Shown piece after piece: positions 9,709 through 17,604 of a stretch of DNA of 43,589 bases (the first letter of the stretch is position 1; each line of letters starts with the position of its first letter). The DNA lies in the NCBI GenBank assembly GCA_016874715.1, contig VGTK01000023.1, positions 1-43,589 of the forward strand, read 5' to 3'. A program made the translations under genes and the position numbers. The stretch comes from Deltaproteobacteria bacterium. GTDB lineage: Bacteria > Desulfobacterota > Binatia > UBA12015. The notes below the pieces were generated by a model that worked only from the letters and a program-made list of their open reading frames with translations, searched no databases and was not told the origin of the DNA.

Positions 9709-10593
9709 ATGACGCAGTCGCGACCACGTGTCGTCCGGATCGCCCTCGTGCAGATGCGCTGCTCGGAGGACGTCGCGGACAACCTCGCGCGCGGTCTCGT
9801 GCGCATCGACGAGGCCGCCGCGGCCGGCGCGCAGATCGTCTGTCTGCCCGAGCTGTTCCGCTCGCGCTACTTCTGCCAGACCGAGGACCACGCGAAGTTC
9901 GACCTCGCGGAGCCGATCCCCGGTTCGAGCACGGAGGCGCTGTCCGCGAAGGCGAAGCAGCACGGGATCGTGATCGTCGGGTCGCTGTTCGAGCGCCGCG
10001 CGGCGGGCGTCTACCACAACACCGCGGTCGTGCTGGACGCCGACGGCAGCCTCGCCGGCGTCTACCGCAAGATGCACATCCCGGACGACCCGCTGTACTA
10101 CGAGAAGTTCTACTTCACGCCGGGCGACCTCGGGTTCAGGAGCTTCCAGACGAGGTTCGCGAAGATCGGCGTGCTGGTGTGCTGGGACCAGTGGTTCCCC
10201 GAGGCGGCGCGCCTCACCGCGCTCACCGGCGCCGAGATGCTCTTCTACCCGACGGCGATCGGCTGGCATCAGGGCGAGAAGGAGCAGTTCGGCGAGCAGC
10301 AGTACGACGCCTGGCAGACGATCCAGCGCTCGCACGCGGTGGCGAACGGCGTGTTCGTCGCGGCGCCGAACCGGATCGGCACCGAGGGCACGGTCGACTT
10401 CTGGGGCGGCTCGTTCGTCGCGGCACCGTTCGGTCCGCTGCTCGCGAAGGCGTCGCACGACCGCGAGGAGCTGCTGGTCGTCGACTGCGACCTCGCGCGC
10501 GTCGAGGAGACCCGGCAGCACTGGCCGTTCCTGCGCGACCGCCGCATCGACTTCTACGGCGGGCTCGTCAAGCGGATGATCGACGATGCCTGA
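9709..10593 (+). CDS. aguB: N-carbamoylputrescine amidase
   Basis: It hydrolyses N-carbamoylputrescine to putrescine, CO2 and ammonia, the second step of the agmatine route to putrescine. The 294-residue nitrilase-fold protein carries the Glu-Lys-Cys catalytic triad: E48 in CLPELFRS, K121 in VYRKMHIPDD, and C158 in GVLVCWDQWFPE. The sequence FYPTAIGWHQGEKE and the C-terminal WPFLRDRRIDFYGGL are typical of AguB rather than other nitrilases. The partner gene aguA follows 114 bp downstream on the same strand, which strongly supports the assignment. Translation starts at the ATG at 9709 without a visible Shine-Dalgarno. Confidence 0.95.
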   Translation: MTQSRPRVVRIALVQMRCSEDVADNLARGLVRIDEAAAAGAQIVCLPELFRSRYFCQTEDHAKFDLAEPIPGSSTEALSAKAKQHGIVIVGSLFERRAAGVYHNTAVVLDADGSLAGVYRKMHIPDDPLYYEKFYFTPGDLGFRSFQTRFAKIGVLVCWDQWFPEAARLTALTGAEMLFYPTAIGWHQGEKEQFGEQQYDAWQTIQRSHAVANGVFVAAPNRIGTEGTVDFWGGSFVAAPFGPLLAKASHDREELLVVDCDLARVEETRQHWPFLRDRRIDFYGGLVKRMIDDA

Positions 10594-10616
10594 CGGTGCG
10601 CGCAGCGCAGCGAGGA

Positions 10617-10635
10617 GCCTCGGCTTTGCCGAGGC
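10617..10635. terminator. Perfect hairpin between aguB and aguA
   Basis: An 8-bp perfect stem with a TTT loop (GCCTCGGC / GCCGAGGC) lies 23 nt after the aguB stop. It has no T-tract and sits inside a probable operon, so it may attenuate transcription, protect the upstream mRNA end, or be a short extragenic palindrome rather than a full terminator. Confidence 0.45.
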
Positions 10636-10707
10636 GACGAGGCCCATCGGCGGAGCGGAGCTTGCCGCGACAGCGGGAAGCGAGCACCGCACGGGGGCGG
10701 AACGGAC

Positions 10708-11754
10708 ATGACGCCGCGCGAGCTCGGCTACCGCTGGCCCGCCGAGTGGGAGCCGCACGCCGCGACCTGGCTGTCGTGGCCGCACAAGGAGGCGTCCTGG
10801 CCGGGGAAGTTCGAGCCAGTTCCGGGGATCTTCGTCGAGATGGTGCGCGCGCTGGTGCCCGGCGAGCGCGTCGAGATCCTGGCCGGCGACCCGGTGCACG
10901 CGGACGAGGTGCGCGCGCTGCTGCGCGCCGGCGGCGTGCCGCTCGACCGCGTCGGCCTGCACGACGTGTGCACCGACGACGCCTGGATCCGGGATCACGG
11001 GCCGATCTTCCTGCGTGCGCGCGACGGCAGCGCGGCCGCGTCCCCACTGCTCGCGACCGACTGGGGCTTCAACGCGTGGGGCCGCAAGTACCCACCGTGG
11101 GAGCGCGACGACGCGGTGCCGCCGCAGGTCGCGCAGCTCGTCGGGGCGCCGGTGGTGTCGCCCGGCATGATCCTCGAGGGCGGCTCGATCGACGGCGACG
11201 GCGAGGGCACGCTGCTGACGACGGAAGCCTGCCTGCTGAATCCGAACCGTAACCCGGAGCTCGACCGCGCTACGATCGAGCAGCGGCTGCGCGACCACCT
11301 CGGTGTCGAGCGCATTCTCTGGCTCGGCGACGGCATCGTCGGCGACGACACCGACGGTCACGTCGACGACCTGACGCGCTTTGTCGCCCCGGGCGTCGTC
11401 GTGACCGCGGTGGAAGACGATCCGCTGGACGAGAACTACGCGCTCCTGCAGGAGAACCTGAAGCGCCTCCAGCACATGCAGGACGCGAAGGGACGGCGGC
11501 TCGAGATCATCTCGCTGCCGATGCCTCCCGCCGTCGTCCACGAGGACACCCGGCTGCCGGCGAGCTACGCGAACTTCTATGTCGGCAACGCCGCCGTGCT
11601 GGTCCCCGTGTTCGGTGGGACGAACGACGGGCGTGCGCTCGACGTGCTGCGCAGCCTGTTCCCGGACCGCCGCATCGTCGGGATCCCGGCGACGGACCTC
11701 GTGTGGGGGCTCGGCGCCTGCCACTGCCTGACGCAGCAGCAGCCGGCCGCCTGA
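10708..11754 (+). CDS. aguA: Agmatine deiminase
   Basis: It converts agmatine to N-carbamoylputrescine and ammonia, feeding aguB immediately upstream. The 348-residue protein belongs to the Porphyromonas-type peptidyl-arginine deiminase fold. It has the family signatures in order: EWEPHAATWLSWP near the N-terminus, TDDAWIRDHGP (residues 89-99), DWGFNAWG, EGGSID, EACLLNPNRNP, DDTDGHVDD, and the C-terminal CHCLTQQQP. In that last motif C340 corresponds to the catalytic cysteine of the HCxTQQ motif. Residue 338 is also Cys, where I would expect a non-Cys residue. The arrangement aguB-aguA indicates a complete two-step agmatine-to-putrescine module. Confidence 0.96.
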   Translation: MTPRELGYRWPAEWEPHAATWLSWPHKEASWPGKFEPVPGIFVEMVRALVPGERVEILAGDPVHADEVRALLRAGGVPLDRVGLHDVCTDDAWIRDHGPIFLRARDGSAAASPLLATDWGFNAWGRKYPPWERDDAVPPQVAQLVGAPVVSPGMILEGGSIDGDGEGTLLTTEACLLNPNRNPELDRATIEQRLRDHLGVERILWLGDGIVGDDTDGHVDDLTRFVAPGVVVTAVEDDPLDENYALLQENLKRLQHMQDAKGRRLEIISLPMPPAVVHEDTRLPASYANFYVGNAAVLVPVFGGTNDGRALDVLRSLFPDRRIVGIPATDLVWGLGACHCLTQQQPAA

Positions 11755-11758
11755 GCCT

Positions 11759-12169
11759 TCAGCCCGGCGGCGCACCTCCTGTCGGGCGCGGGTCCATGCG
11801 GAAGAACCAGACGTCGACCTTCGACGCGAGGCCGTCGTCCGCGATGTCGTACTTGTCGGCGATCGCGCGTCGCAGACGCGGGAGGAGCGCCGGGTCGTCG
11901 ATGCGGACCGCGAGGCGCTCGTAGATCCGCCCGTCGACGCGCAGCCGCACCCGCGGATCGGCGAGCGCGCGGTGCGGCCATCGCTTGAAGGGGTTGAAGA
12001 AGTCGGCCGCGACGTAGAGCGCACCGTCGAGCGTGAAGACCCACGTCGTGACCGACAGCGGGTGCTCGGGGTCCACCTCGACGGCGATGGTCCGCACCTG
12101 CTCGGTGAACGCCCAGTCGGGATCCTGCTCGGCGGCCAGAGGGCCGTCCAGGCGTCCGCCGGGGACCAT
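11759..12169 (-). CDS. Small split-barrel-like protein, N-terminus uncertain
   Basis: This is a 136-residue product from the ATG at 12169. The core (SVTTWVFTLDGALYVAADF, then NPFKRWPHRALADPRVRLRV) resembles pyridoxamine-phosphate-oxidase-like or nitroreductase-related split-barrel proteins; I cannot name the family firmly. The reading frame is open upstream to a TGA near 12290. The segment just before the ATG (about 12172-12237) would encode a hydrophobic helix (LALAALALAANVALRAV), followed by SGGPLG, as if a membrane anchor belonged to the protein. That extension contains no ATG, GTG or TTG, only a CTG, and it overlaps a perfect hairpin. The true start may therefore be CTG, or the 5' end may have been altered. 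The gene converges on aguA with 4 bp between stops. Confidence 0.6.
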   Translation of the reverse strand: MVPGGRLDGPLAAEQDPDWAFTEQVRTIAVEVDPEHPLSVTTWVFTLDGALYVAADFFNPFKRWPHRALADPRVRLRVDGRIYERLAVRIDDPALLPRLRRAIADKYDIADDGLASKVDVWFFRMDPRPTGGAPPG

Positions 12170-12243
12170 TCCGAGTGGCCCGCCGGAGAACCGTGCGACC
12201 GCGCGCAGCGCGACGTTCGCCGCGAGGGCGAGGGCAGCGAGGG

Positions 12244-12278
12244 CGAGCGATCCGGCGCCCGAGGCGCCGGATCGCTCG
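12244..12278. terminator. Perfect 16-bp hairpin after the pectinacetylesterase-like gene
   Basis: Positions 12244-12259 pair perfectly with 12263-12278 around a 3-nt loop. The structure begins 11 nt beyond the stop of the minus-strand gene ending at 12290 and is the likely terminator of that gene, although no T-tract follows. Confidence 0.6.
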
Positions 12279-12289
12279 TCCCTTGGCCT

Positions 12290-14149
12290 TCACGGCAGGC
12301 AGGCGATCAGCGGGACGCCGAGCTGCGCGCCCAGCGCGCCTTCCTCGACAATGTCGGCGAGCGCCGTCGGATTGCTCGCTGCCTGCGACAGCCAGCTCGC
12401 GAGCGTCACGCCGGTGCTGCTCGCGGTCGCGAAGCTGTTGGTGTTCAGGAACTGGCTCGTCGAGGCGAGGGCCGCGGGCAGGAAGAAGCGCAGCGCCGCC
12501 TCGCTGCGCGTCGCGCAGTAGGTGCTCCGCGCGGCGATGACGAACGACTGCTGGCTCGCGAAGTTTCCGAAGACGACCTGCGCGTCGTCCACCTGATTCG
12601 AGACGTTGAGCAGCAGCTGGCCCTTCGCCGGGTCGAGGCGCGCCGCGTGCGCGCGGAACAGGTCCGGACCGGTGACGAGCCCGTCGGGCAGTGCGTAGGG
12701 CGCGGCCATCGCGCGCGCGTTCCACGCGTCGGGATCGTCCGTGGCGAGCAGCAGCCGCGGGAAGATCGAGGCGACGCCGTTGCCGCCGCCGTTGTCCGGC
12801 GCGAGCGACGAGTCCACCACGGCGACGGTCTTCGCCCAGCGCAGCTCGTCGAGCAGGTAGTGCAGGTTGAACACGACGCCGTATCCACCGCTGCCGGAGC
12901 CGCCGAACACGACCTGCATCGTGTCGGGGCGATAGCCCTCGCCGTCGCTCGCGTCGCGCGCGGCCCAGATGATGTCACGCGCGTGTGCCAGCGCGAGGCG
13001 CAGGTTCTTCGCTCCGCTGCGCTGCACGGTGGCGCCGCCGAAGTCGCTGGTCGCGCCGCCGCCGGTGAATACGTCCTGCCCGCAGTTCGGCAGGTAGACC
13101 TTGGTCCAGTGCGCGAACGGATTCTGCTGAGGGTCGTTCGAGAGGATGCCCTTCTTCCGGAAGCGGTCCTTGCGCGCCTCGAACGCGCCCGGATTGGTGG
13201 CGAGCGCCGTGAGGCACGACGCCTCGTCGGTGCAGATGCCGCCGCCCTGCAGGAGCACCACCACGCGGTCCACCGGCTGCCCCTCGGGCGCCATGCGGAT
13301 GAAGAACGCGTAGCGCGAGCCGTTGCCGCAGCGCGCGCCGGTCTCGGTCCCGAGCGTGATGCGCCTCTTCCTGCCCGGCTCGGGCAGGAGGATCTCGGGG
13401 CGCGGGCCGCACGCTTCCCCGAGCGGTCCGGTCGAGCCGTGCGCGTTCGCGATCATGCAGTGCACCTGATTGGTGGTGCGCGCGACGTAGGTCGGGATGT
13501 CGCTGCCGATCAGGCTGCCGAGCGCCGAGCACTTCGTGGCAATTTGAGTCGCCGCGTTGACTTCCTTGATCGCGAGTTGGCCCTTCACGTCGACGACGTT
13601 GCAGATGTCGCCGGTGATCGTGGCGCGCGCGCACGGCGTCTCGACGGCGAGACCCTGCGAGATCAGCGCGGTCGCCTCGACGTGTGCCTTCTCCAGACAC
13701 GCGCGCTCGGGTTGCGTCGCGCGCGCCAGCAGCACCGCCTTGGGGCCGCCGAAGGTGCGCGCGGCAAGCGTGGCGGCCTGGCCCACGCACTCGGCCTTGA
13801 GGCGGTCGAGGAGCTTGGTGGCGGTCACCAGCGGACCGAAGCCCGCTGCTGCGAGCGTGGCGGCGTCGGAGCAGTTGCCGAGTACGCGGTTGGTGAGTCG
13901 CTGCAGCGCGGTCGCGACCTTGCCGCTGCCCGTCGGGCAGGCGTCCCCGGTGCTGAGGTAGCAGCTCCTGGTCGCGTTGTTCACCGACGACACACACGCC
14001 GCGATGGCCCGTCCGATGCTCTTGGCGCACGTGGCGCCGGAGCTGGTGGCACCGGCAGGCGTCGCGGCGAGCACCAGGCTGCCGAGCAGCAGCCCGACGG
14101 TGGCGCGGCCGATGTTGCGAAACGAAGCGTCGAAGCGGCGTGGCGACAT
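12290..14149 (-). CDS. Secreted pectinacetylesterase-like hydrolase with Cys-rich N-terminal domain
   Basis: This is a 619-residue protein. The ATG at 14149 has a GAGGT site 7 nt upstream and gives a signal peptide ending near residue 34 (LVLAATPAGA); the in-frame extension to 14371 is not supported. Residues 40-250 form an Ala-rich helical region with regularly spaced cysteines (41, 52, 63, 71, 93, 121, 151, 173, 183, 207, 231, 247). From about residue 265 the alpha/beta-hydrolase part follows the pectinacetylesterase/Notum pattern: VVVLLQGGGICTDEASC, VYLPNCGQDVFTGGG, then VVFGGSGSGGYG. In the family this elbow reads GxSAGG with Ser as nucleophile. Here the aligned residue appears to be Gly419, flanked by Ser418 and Ser420, so the nucleophile is shifted or activity is altered. 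The substrate is unknown. Confidence 0.82.
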   Translation of the reverse strand: MSPRRFDASFRNIGRATVGLLLGSLVLAATPAGATSSGATCAKSIGRAIAACVSSVNNATRSCYLSTGDACPTGSGKVATALQRLTNRVLGNCSDAATLAAAGFGPLVTATKLLDRLKAECVGQAATLAARTFGGPKAVLLARATQPERACLEKAHVEATALISQGLAVETPCARATITGDICNVVDVKGQLAIKEVNAATQIATKCSALGSLIGSDIPTYVARTTNQVHCMIANAHGSTGPLGEACGPRPEILLPEPGRKRRITLGTETGARCGNGSRYAFFIRMAPEGQPVDRVVVLLQGGGICTDEASCLTALATNPGAFEARKDRFRKKGILSNDPQQNPFAHWTKVYLPNCGQDVFTGGGATSDFGGATVQRSGAKNLRLALAHARDIIWAARDASDGEGYRPDTMQVVFGGSGSGGYGVVFNLHYLLDELRWAKTVAVVDSSLAPDNGGGNGVASIFPRLLLATDDPDAWNARAMAAPYALPDGLVTGPDLFRAHAARLDPAKGQLLLNVSNQVDDAQVVFGNFASQQSFVIAARSTYCATRSEAALRFFLPAALASTSQFLNTNSFATASSTGVTLASWLSQAASNPTALADIVEEGALGAQLGVPLIACLP

Positions 14150-14408
14150 GACGTACACCTCGGTACGAGGATTGTGGTGGGACGCGTGGGAACAGAGGCG
14201 TTGCGCCCCCCGGAGGACGAAAGCGTACGGCCCCGGGCGCGACCTTGTCCATCCAGATAATCGCGCCGTGGCAAGCGCTGTGCCGTCCGCACCGCACCGG
14301 TCACGAAGATGGTGCGAACGGTCGTTGGCGTCGGTGCCGCGGCGCGCGCGACGCAGCCGGCGGGGATGCACCGGCGGCTGGGTGTTGCGGAGATTCCGGT
14401 GACGGGAA

Positions 14409-14918
14409 CTAGAGTCGATCCTGCGTCGCGAATCGCCCCGCGTACACCGCCGAACCCTCGCAGCGCTGCAGGACGATCTGGCAGAGGCGCGTGCCGGGGT
14501 GCACCGCGAGCGGCCGCTGCGAGACGTTGCTGATCTCGAGCACCTGACGGTTCGACACGCCCGGGCTCACGAAGCCGGCAGTGACGTGGATCATCAGGCC
14601 GAGCCGCGCGAAGCGCGAGCGCCCTTCGAGCCAGCCGCCGATGTCGCCCGGCAGCGTGATGCGCTCGCGCGTGATGCCGTGGATGGTCTCGCCCGGGTGC
14701 AGGACGTACGGGTCGACGAGCGGCCGGACCTCGGTCACGGCGCGGAAGTCGGCCTCGTCGTTGATGTCGATCACCGGCGGCCCGCCGGAGAGCACACGGA
14801 TCTCGTCGGCCAGGTGCAGGTCGATGGAGGCGGGGCCGACCTGGTCGGGCGCCATCGGCTCGACGACCACGCGGCCGCGGGCGATCTCGTCGAGGATGAC
14901 GTCACGCGTGAGGATCAT
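14409..14918 (-). CDS. dcd: dCTP deaminase-family protein
   Basis: It is predicted to deaminate dCTP to dUTP (and in some relatives to go on to dUMP), supplying dTTP synthesis. The 169-residue length fits the trimeric dCTP deaminase/dUTPase fold. Visible signatures are the N-terminal MILTRDVILDEI, the QVGPASIDLHL motif near residue 30, LHPGETIHGIT, and the active-site block GWLEGRSRFARLGL followed by HVTAGFVSPG. The usual DPG(F/W) turn is SPGV here. The protein ends in GRFATQDRL, which resembles archaeal-type short Dcd proteins. The efpL-like gene lies 59 bp upstream on the same strand. Confidence 0.9.
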   Translation of the reverse strand: MILTRDVILDEIARGRVVVEPMAPDQVGPASIDLHLADEIRVLSGGPPVIDINDEADFRAVTEVRPLVDPYVLHPGETIHGITRERITLPGDIGGWLEGRSRFARLGLMIHVTAGFVSPGVSNRQVLEISNVSQRPLAVHPGTRLCQIVLQRCEGSAVYAGRFATQDRL

Positions 14919-14977
14919 GCGGTGAGCCTAGCAGCGCCGCCGTGATCGTCGAAGCGCGACGACGAGCGTCGCCGGCG

Positions 14978-15550
14978 TCAGCCCTTCGCGCGTGCGACGA
15001 AGCGGGCGTCTCGCGTGTCGACCTGAACGAACTCGCCCGACTCGAGGTACGCCGGCACCTGGATCGTGAGCCCGGTCTCGAGCTTCGCCGACTTGGTCTG
15101 CGCCTGCGCGGTCGCGTTCTTGATCGGCGGGTTGGTCTCGACCACCTGGAGGACCACAGTGTTCGGCAGGTCCACCGAGATCACCTTCTCGTTGAACACG
15201 ACCGAACGGATGCCCTCCATGCCGTCCTTCAGGTAGCCTGCGGCGTCTCCGATGTCGTCGCCCGCGAGGGCGAACTGGTCGTAGCTCTGCGTGTCCATGA
15301 AGTGGAAGCCGTCGCCGTCCTGGTAGAGAAACTGCACCGCGCGCAGCTCGAGGTTGGGCTCCTCGACCTTGTCTCCGCCACGGAAGGTCTTGTCGAGCAC
15401 CTGTCCGGTGCGCAGGTTGCGCACGCGAATCTTGCTGAGCGAGGACGCGCCGCGCGCCGACGGAGACTGCACGTGGACGTCGAGGATCACGAAGGGCTCG
15501 CCGTCGACGAGGATGCGCAAGTGCTTCTTGAAGTCGCTGGTCGAAATCAT
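14978..15550 (-). CDS. efpL: EfpL/YeiP-type elongation factor P
   Basis: This translation factor binds stalled ribosomes and promotes peptide bond formation at difficult sequences. It has 190 residues from the ATG at 15550, with GGAGAG upstream. All three beta-barrel domains are present: a KOW-like N-terminal domain, a central OB domain (YQDGDGFHFMDTQSYDQF) and a C-terminal OB domain (TGLTIQVPAYLESGEFVQVD). The domain I loop reads VHVQSPSARGASSL with Arg at position 33. Classical EF-P has the KPGKG loop with Lys at this tip; the QSPxARGA loop with an unmodified Arg matches the YeiP/EfpL branch. No lysine- or arginine-modifying enzyme gene is adjacent, consistent with an unmodified tip. Whether a classical efp exists elsewhere cannot be seen. 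Confidence 0.9.
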   Translation of the reverse strand: MISTSDFKKHLRILVDGEPFVILDVHVQSPSARGASSLSKIRVRNLRTGQVLDKTFRGGDKVEEPNLELRAVQFLYQDGDGFHFMDTQSYDQFALAGDDIGDAAGYLKDGMEGIRSVVFNEKVISVDLPNTVVLQVVETNPPIKNATAQAQTKSAKLETGLTIQVPAYLESGEFVQVDTRDARFVARAKG

Positions 15551-15652
15551 GATCTCTCTCCGGCCGGGTGCGTGTGCTGTAGCAACCGCGTCCGGGGCCG
15601 CAAAGCTCCGCGACGTTGCCAGGCCGGCAAACCCGGGCATAGGCTCCGCATC

Positions 15653-16348
15653 GTGCCGCCCCGCCCCCCCCCGGACACCCGCCCGCGCCCCGCAGCCGAC
15701 GTGCTGGTGGTGTTCGTGCGCTGCCCCGAGCCGGGGCGCGTCAAGACACGCCTCGCGGGCGCGGTCGGCGCCACGCCCGCAGCGTCGCTCTACGCGGCCT
15801 TCGTGACGGACCTGCGGGCCCGCTTCGCGGCGGCGCCGTTTGCCGTGCGCTGGGCCGTCGCCCCCCCGGACGACCGCTTTGCGGCGCGGTTCGCGATCCC
15901 GCGCGACGAAACCTTCGTCCAGGACGGCGACGATCTGGGTGCGCGCATGCACGCCGCGTTCGCGCACGTCGGCGCGCAGGGCTTCGCACGATGCGTGCTG
16001 ATCGGGTCCGACATGCCCCAGCTCGCGCTGGCGACCGTCGAGCACGCCTTCGCCGCGCTCGACGACGCCGACCTGGTTCTCGGACCCGCGCGCGACGGCG
16101 GCTACTACCTGATCGCGGCACGCCGCCCGCTCGACGTCTTCGGCGGTATCGGGTGGGGTACGGGTACCGTGCTCGCCGCGACGCGCGCACGCGCCGCGAA
16201 GCTGCGCTTGAAGGTCGCGCTGCTCGACGAGGACTTCGATGTCGACGAGGCCGCCGACCTGCAACTCCTCGAGGTGCTGCTCGCGGACGACGCCGCCCGC
16301 GCCGCGATGCCCGCCACCACCGCCGCCCTGCGCACGCTCCGCCGCTGA
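15653..16348 (+). CDS. TIGR04282/DUF2064 family glycosyltransferase-like protein
   Basis: This is a 231-residue protein of the TIGR04282 family (GT-A fold, formerly DUF2064); its substrate is not established. Motifs visible in order are VFVRCPEPGRVKTRLA near residue 30, FVQDGDDLGARMHAAF, CVLIGSDMPQL, LVLGPARDGGYYLI, and a C-terminal DEDFDVDEAADL. The GTG at 15653 is the most upstream sensible start; a GTG closer to the first strand is possible. It diverges from efpL (102 bp between starts) and converges on glpX across a strong hairpin. Confidence 0.88.
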   Translation: MPPRPPPDTRPRPAADVLVVFVRCPEPGRVKTRLAGAVGATPAASLYAAFVTDLRARFAAAPFAVRWAVAPPDDRFAARFAIPRDETFVQDGDDLGARMHAAFAHVGAQGFARCVLIGSDMPQLALATVEHAFAALDDADLVLGPARDGGYYLIAARRPLDVFGGIGWGTGTVLAATRARAAKLRLKVALLDEDFDVDEAADLQLLEVLLADDAARAAMPATTAALRTLRR

Positions 16349-16411
16349 GCGCCCCCCCCCGGCCCCCCGCCGCGCGCACGCGCTGCAAACCCCCGCGGGG
16401 AGTGGCGCCTC

Positions 16412-16428
16412 ATCAAGCTTCGCTTGAT
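16412..16428. repeat. Short perfect hairpin between convergent genes
   Basis: ATCAAGC pairs with GCTTGAT around a TTC loop. It lies 64 nt beyond the stop of the TIGR04282 gene and just before the larger hairpin at 16460, as part of a two-hairpin terminator region. Confidence 0.45.
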
Positions 16429-16459
16429 TGGGCGACGGGGCGCGTGCCCCCTCGGAGTG

Positions 16460-16502
16460 CCTCCCTCGCCCCGGCGGGCTCTGCCCGACGGGGCGAGGGA
16501 GG
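16460..16502. terminator. Nested bidirectional hairpin between the TIGR04282 gene and glpX
   Basis: A perfect 13-bp outer stem (16460-16472 with 16490-16502) encloses a second 5-bp stem (CGGGC / GCCCG). The structure sits 16 nt past the glpX stop and serves convergent genes on both strands; there is no T-tract. Confidence 0.65.
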
Positions 16503-16517
16503 CGTCCCCTCGTGTTG

Positions 16518-17492
16518 CTAGAACTCCACGACGACGTCCGGATCCTCGTCGAGCTGGACCGTGTCGACGAAGCGGATGCGGCGCTCGCGCTTCGACATGA
16601 TGAGCGAGTTGACGCGCATGCCGTGACCGAAGAAGCGCACGCCCTTGAGCATGTTGCCGTCGGTGACTCCGGAGGCGGCGAACAGGATCTCCTGCCCCGG
16701 GGCGAGGTCGCGCTCGCTGTAGATGCGCTTGGGGTCGGTGATGCCCATCGCGCGCATGCGCTCCTCCTGACCGTCCTTGGTCGGGACGAGGCGTGCCTGC
16801 ATGCTGCCGTTGAGGCAGCGCAGCGCGGCCGCGGTGATGACGCCCTCGGGCGCGCCACCGATGCCCATGACCGCGTGAACGTTGGTGCCGCGTACCGCGA
16901 CCGAGATGCCGGCGGAGAGGTCGCCGTCGCTGATCAGGCGGATCCGCGCCCCCGCGCGGCGGATGTCCTCGATGAGCTGCTCGTGGCGCGGCCGGTCGAG
17001 GACGATCACCACCAGGTCGGGCACCGAGCGCTCGAGGCGGTTGGCGATGGCGTTGAGGTTCTCGGCGACCGATGCGTCGAGGTGGATCGCGCCCTTCGCG
17101 GCCGGGCCGACGATGATCTTCTCCATGTAGCAGTCGGGTGCCTTGAGGAGCCCGCCGCGCTCGGAGGCCGCGAGTACCGCGATCGCACCGGGTGCGCCGA
17201 GCGCGCACAGGTTCGTACCCTCGAGCGGGTCGACGGCGATGTCGACCTCGGGGTCCTCGGAGCGGCCGCGGCCGACGTGCTCGCCGATGAACAGCATTGG
17301 CGCCTCGTCGCGCTCACCCTCGCCGATGACGATCTCGCCCCGCATCGGCAGGGTGTCCATCGCCTTGCGCATCGCCTCGACGGCGACCTGGTCGGAGTGA
17401 TGGCGGTTGCCCTGGCCCATGGTGCGGGCGGAATCGATCGCCGCCATCTCGGTGACCCGGAGGAACTGCTTGGAAAGCTCTTCTTCGATCAT
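16518..17492 (-). CDS. glpX: Class II fructose-1,6-bisphosphatase
   Basis: It dephosphorylates fructose-1,6-bisphosphate in gluconeogenesis or the Calvin cycle; class II enzymes may also act on sedoheptulose-1,7-bisphosphate. It has 324 residues from the ATG at 17492, which is preceded by GGGAGACGAG; a longer ORF to 17855 is not supported. Li-sensitive phosphatase-fold motifs are clear: [40 protein letters not shown] (residues 57-71), [14 protein letters not shown] (85-97), [18 protein letters not shown], and the C-terminal [13 protein letters not shown]. Length and motif order are normal. Confidence 0.95.
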   Translation of the reverse strand: MIEEELSKQFLRVTEMAAIDSARTMGQGNRHHSDQVAVEAMRKAMDTLPMRGEIVIGEGERDEAPMLFIGEHVGRGRSEDPEVDIAVDPLEGTNLCALGAPGAIAVLAASERGGLLKAPDCYMEKIIVGPAAKGAIHLDASVAENLNAIANRLERSVPDLVVIVLDRPRHEQLIEDIRRAGARIRLISDGDLSAGISVAVRGTNVHAVMGIGGAPEGVITAAALRCLNGSMQARLVPTKDGQEERMRAMGITDPKRIYSERDLAPGQEILFAASGVTDGNMLKGVRFFGHGMRVNSLIMSKRERRIRFVDTVQLDEDPDVVVEF

Positions 17493-17604
17493 CTCGTCTC
17501 CCGTTGCGGATTGGTCGTCGGGCCGCAGAAGTGGCGCCGGATATGCGGCAGAACCCGGGCATGGTACCACGGCCCCCGTGCTTGGAGCATCAAAATCCGT
17601 CGCA

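Noticed and set aside
10617-10635. REP-type repeat family
   Set aside because: Similar GC-rich hairpins occur at other gene ends, but I could not find a second copy of the same sequence, so a repeat family is not supported.
11577-12725. A 382-codon minus-strand frame
   Set aside because: Arg-rich shadow of the small split-barrel-like gene and the pectinacetylesterase-like gene; no signal peptide or domain.
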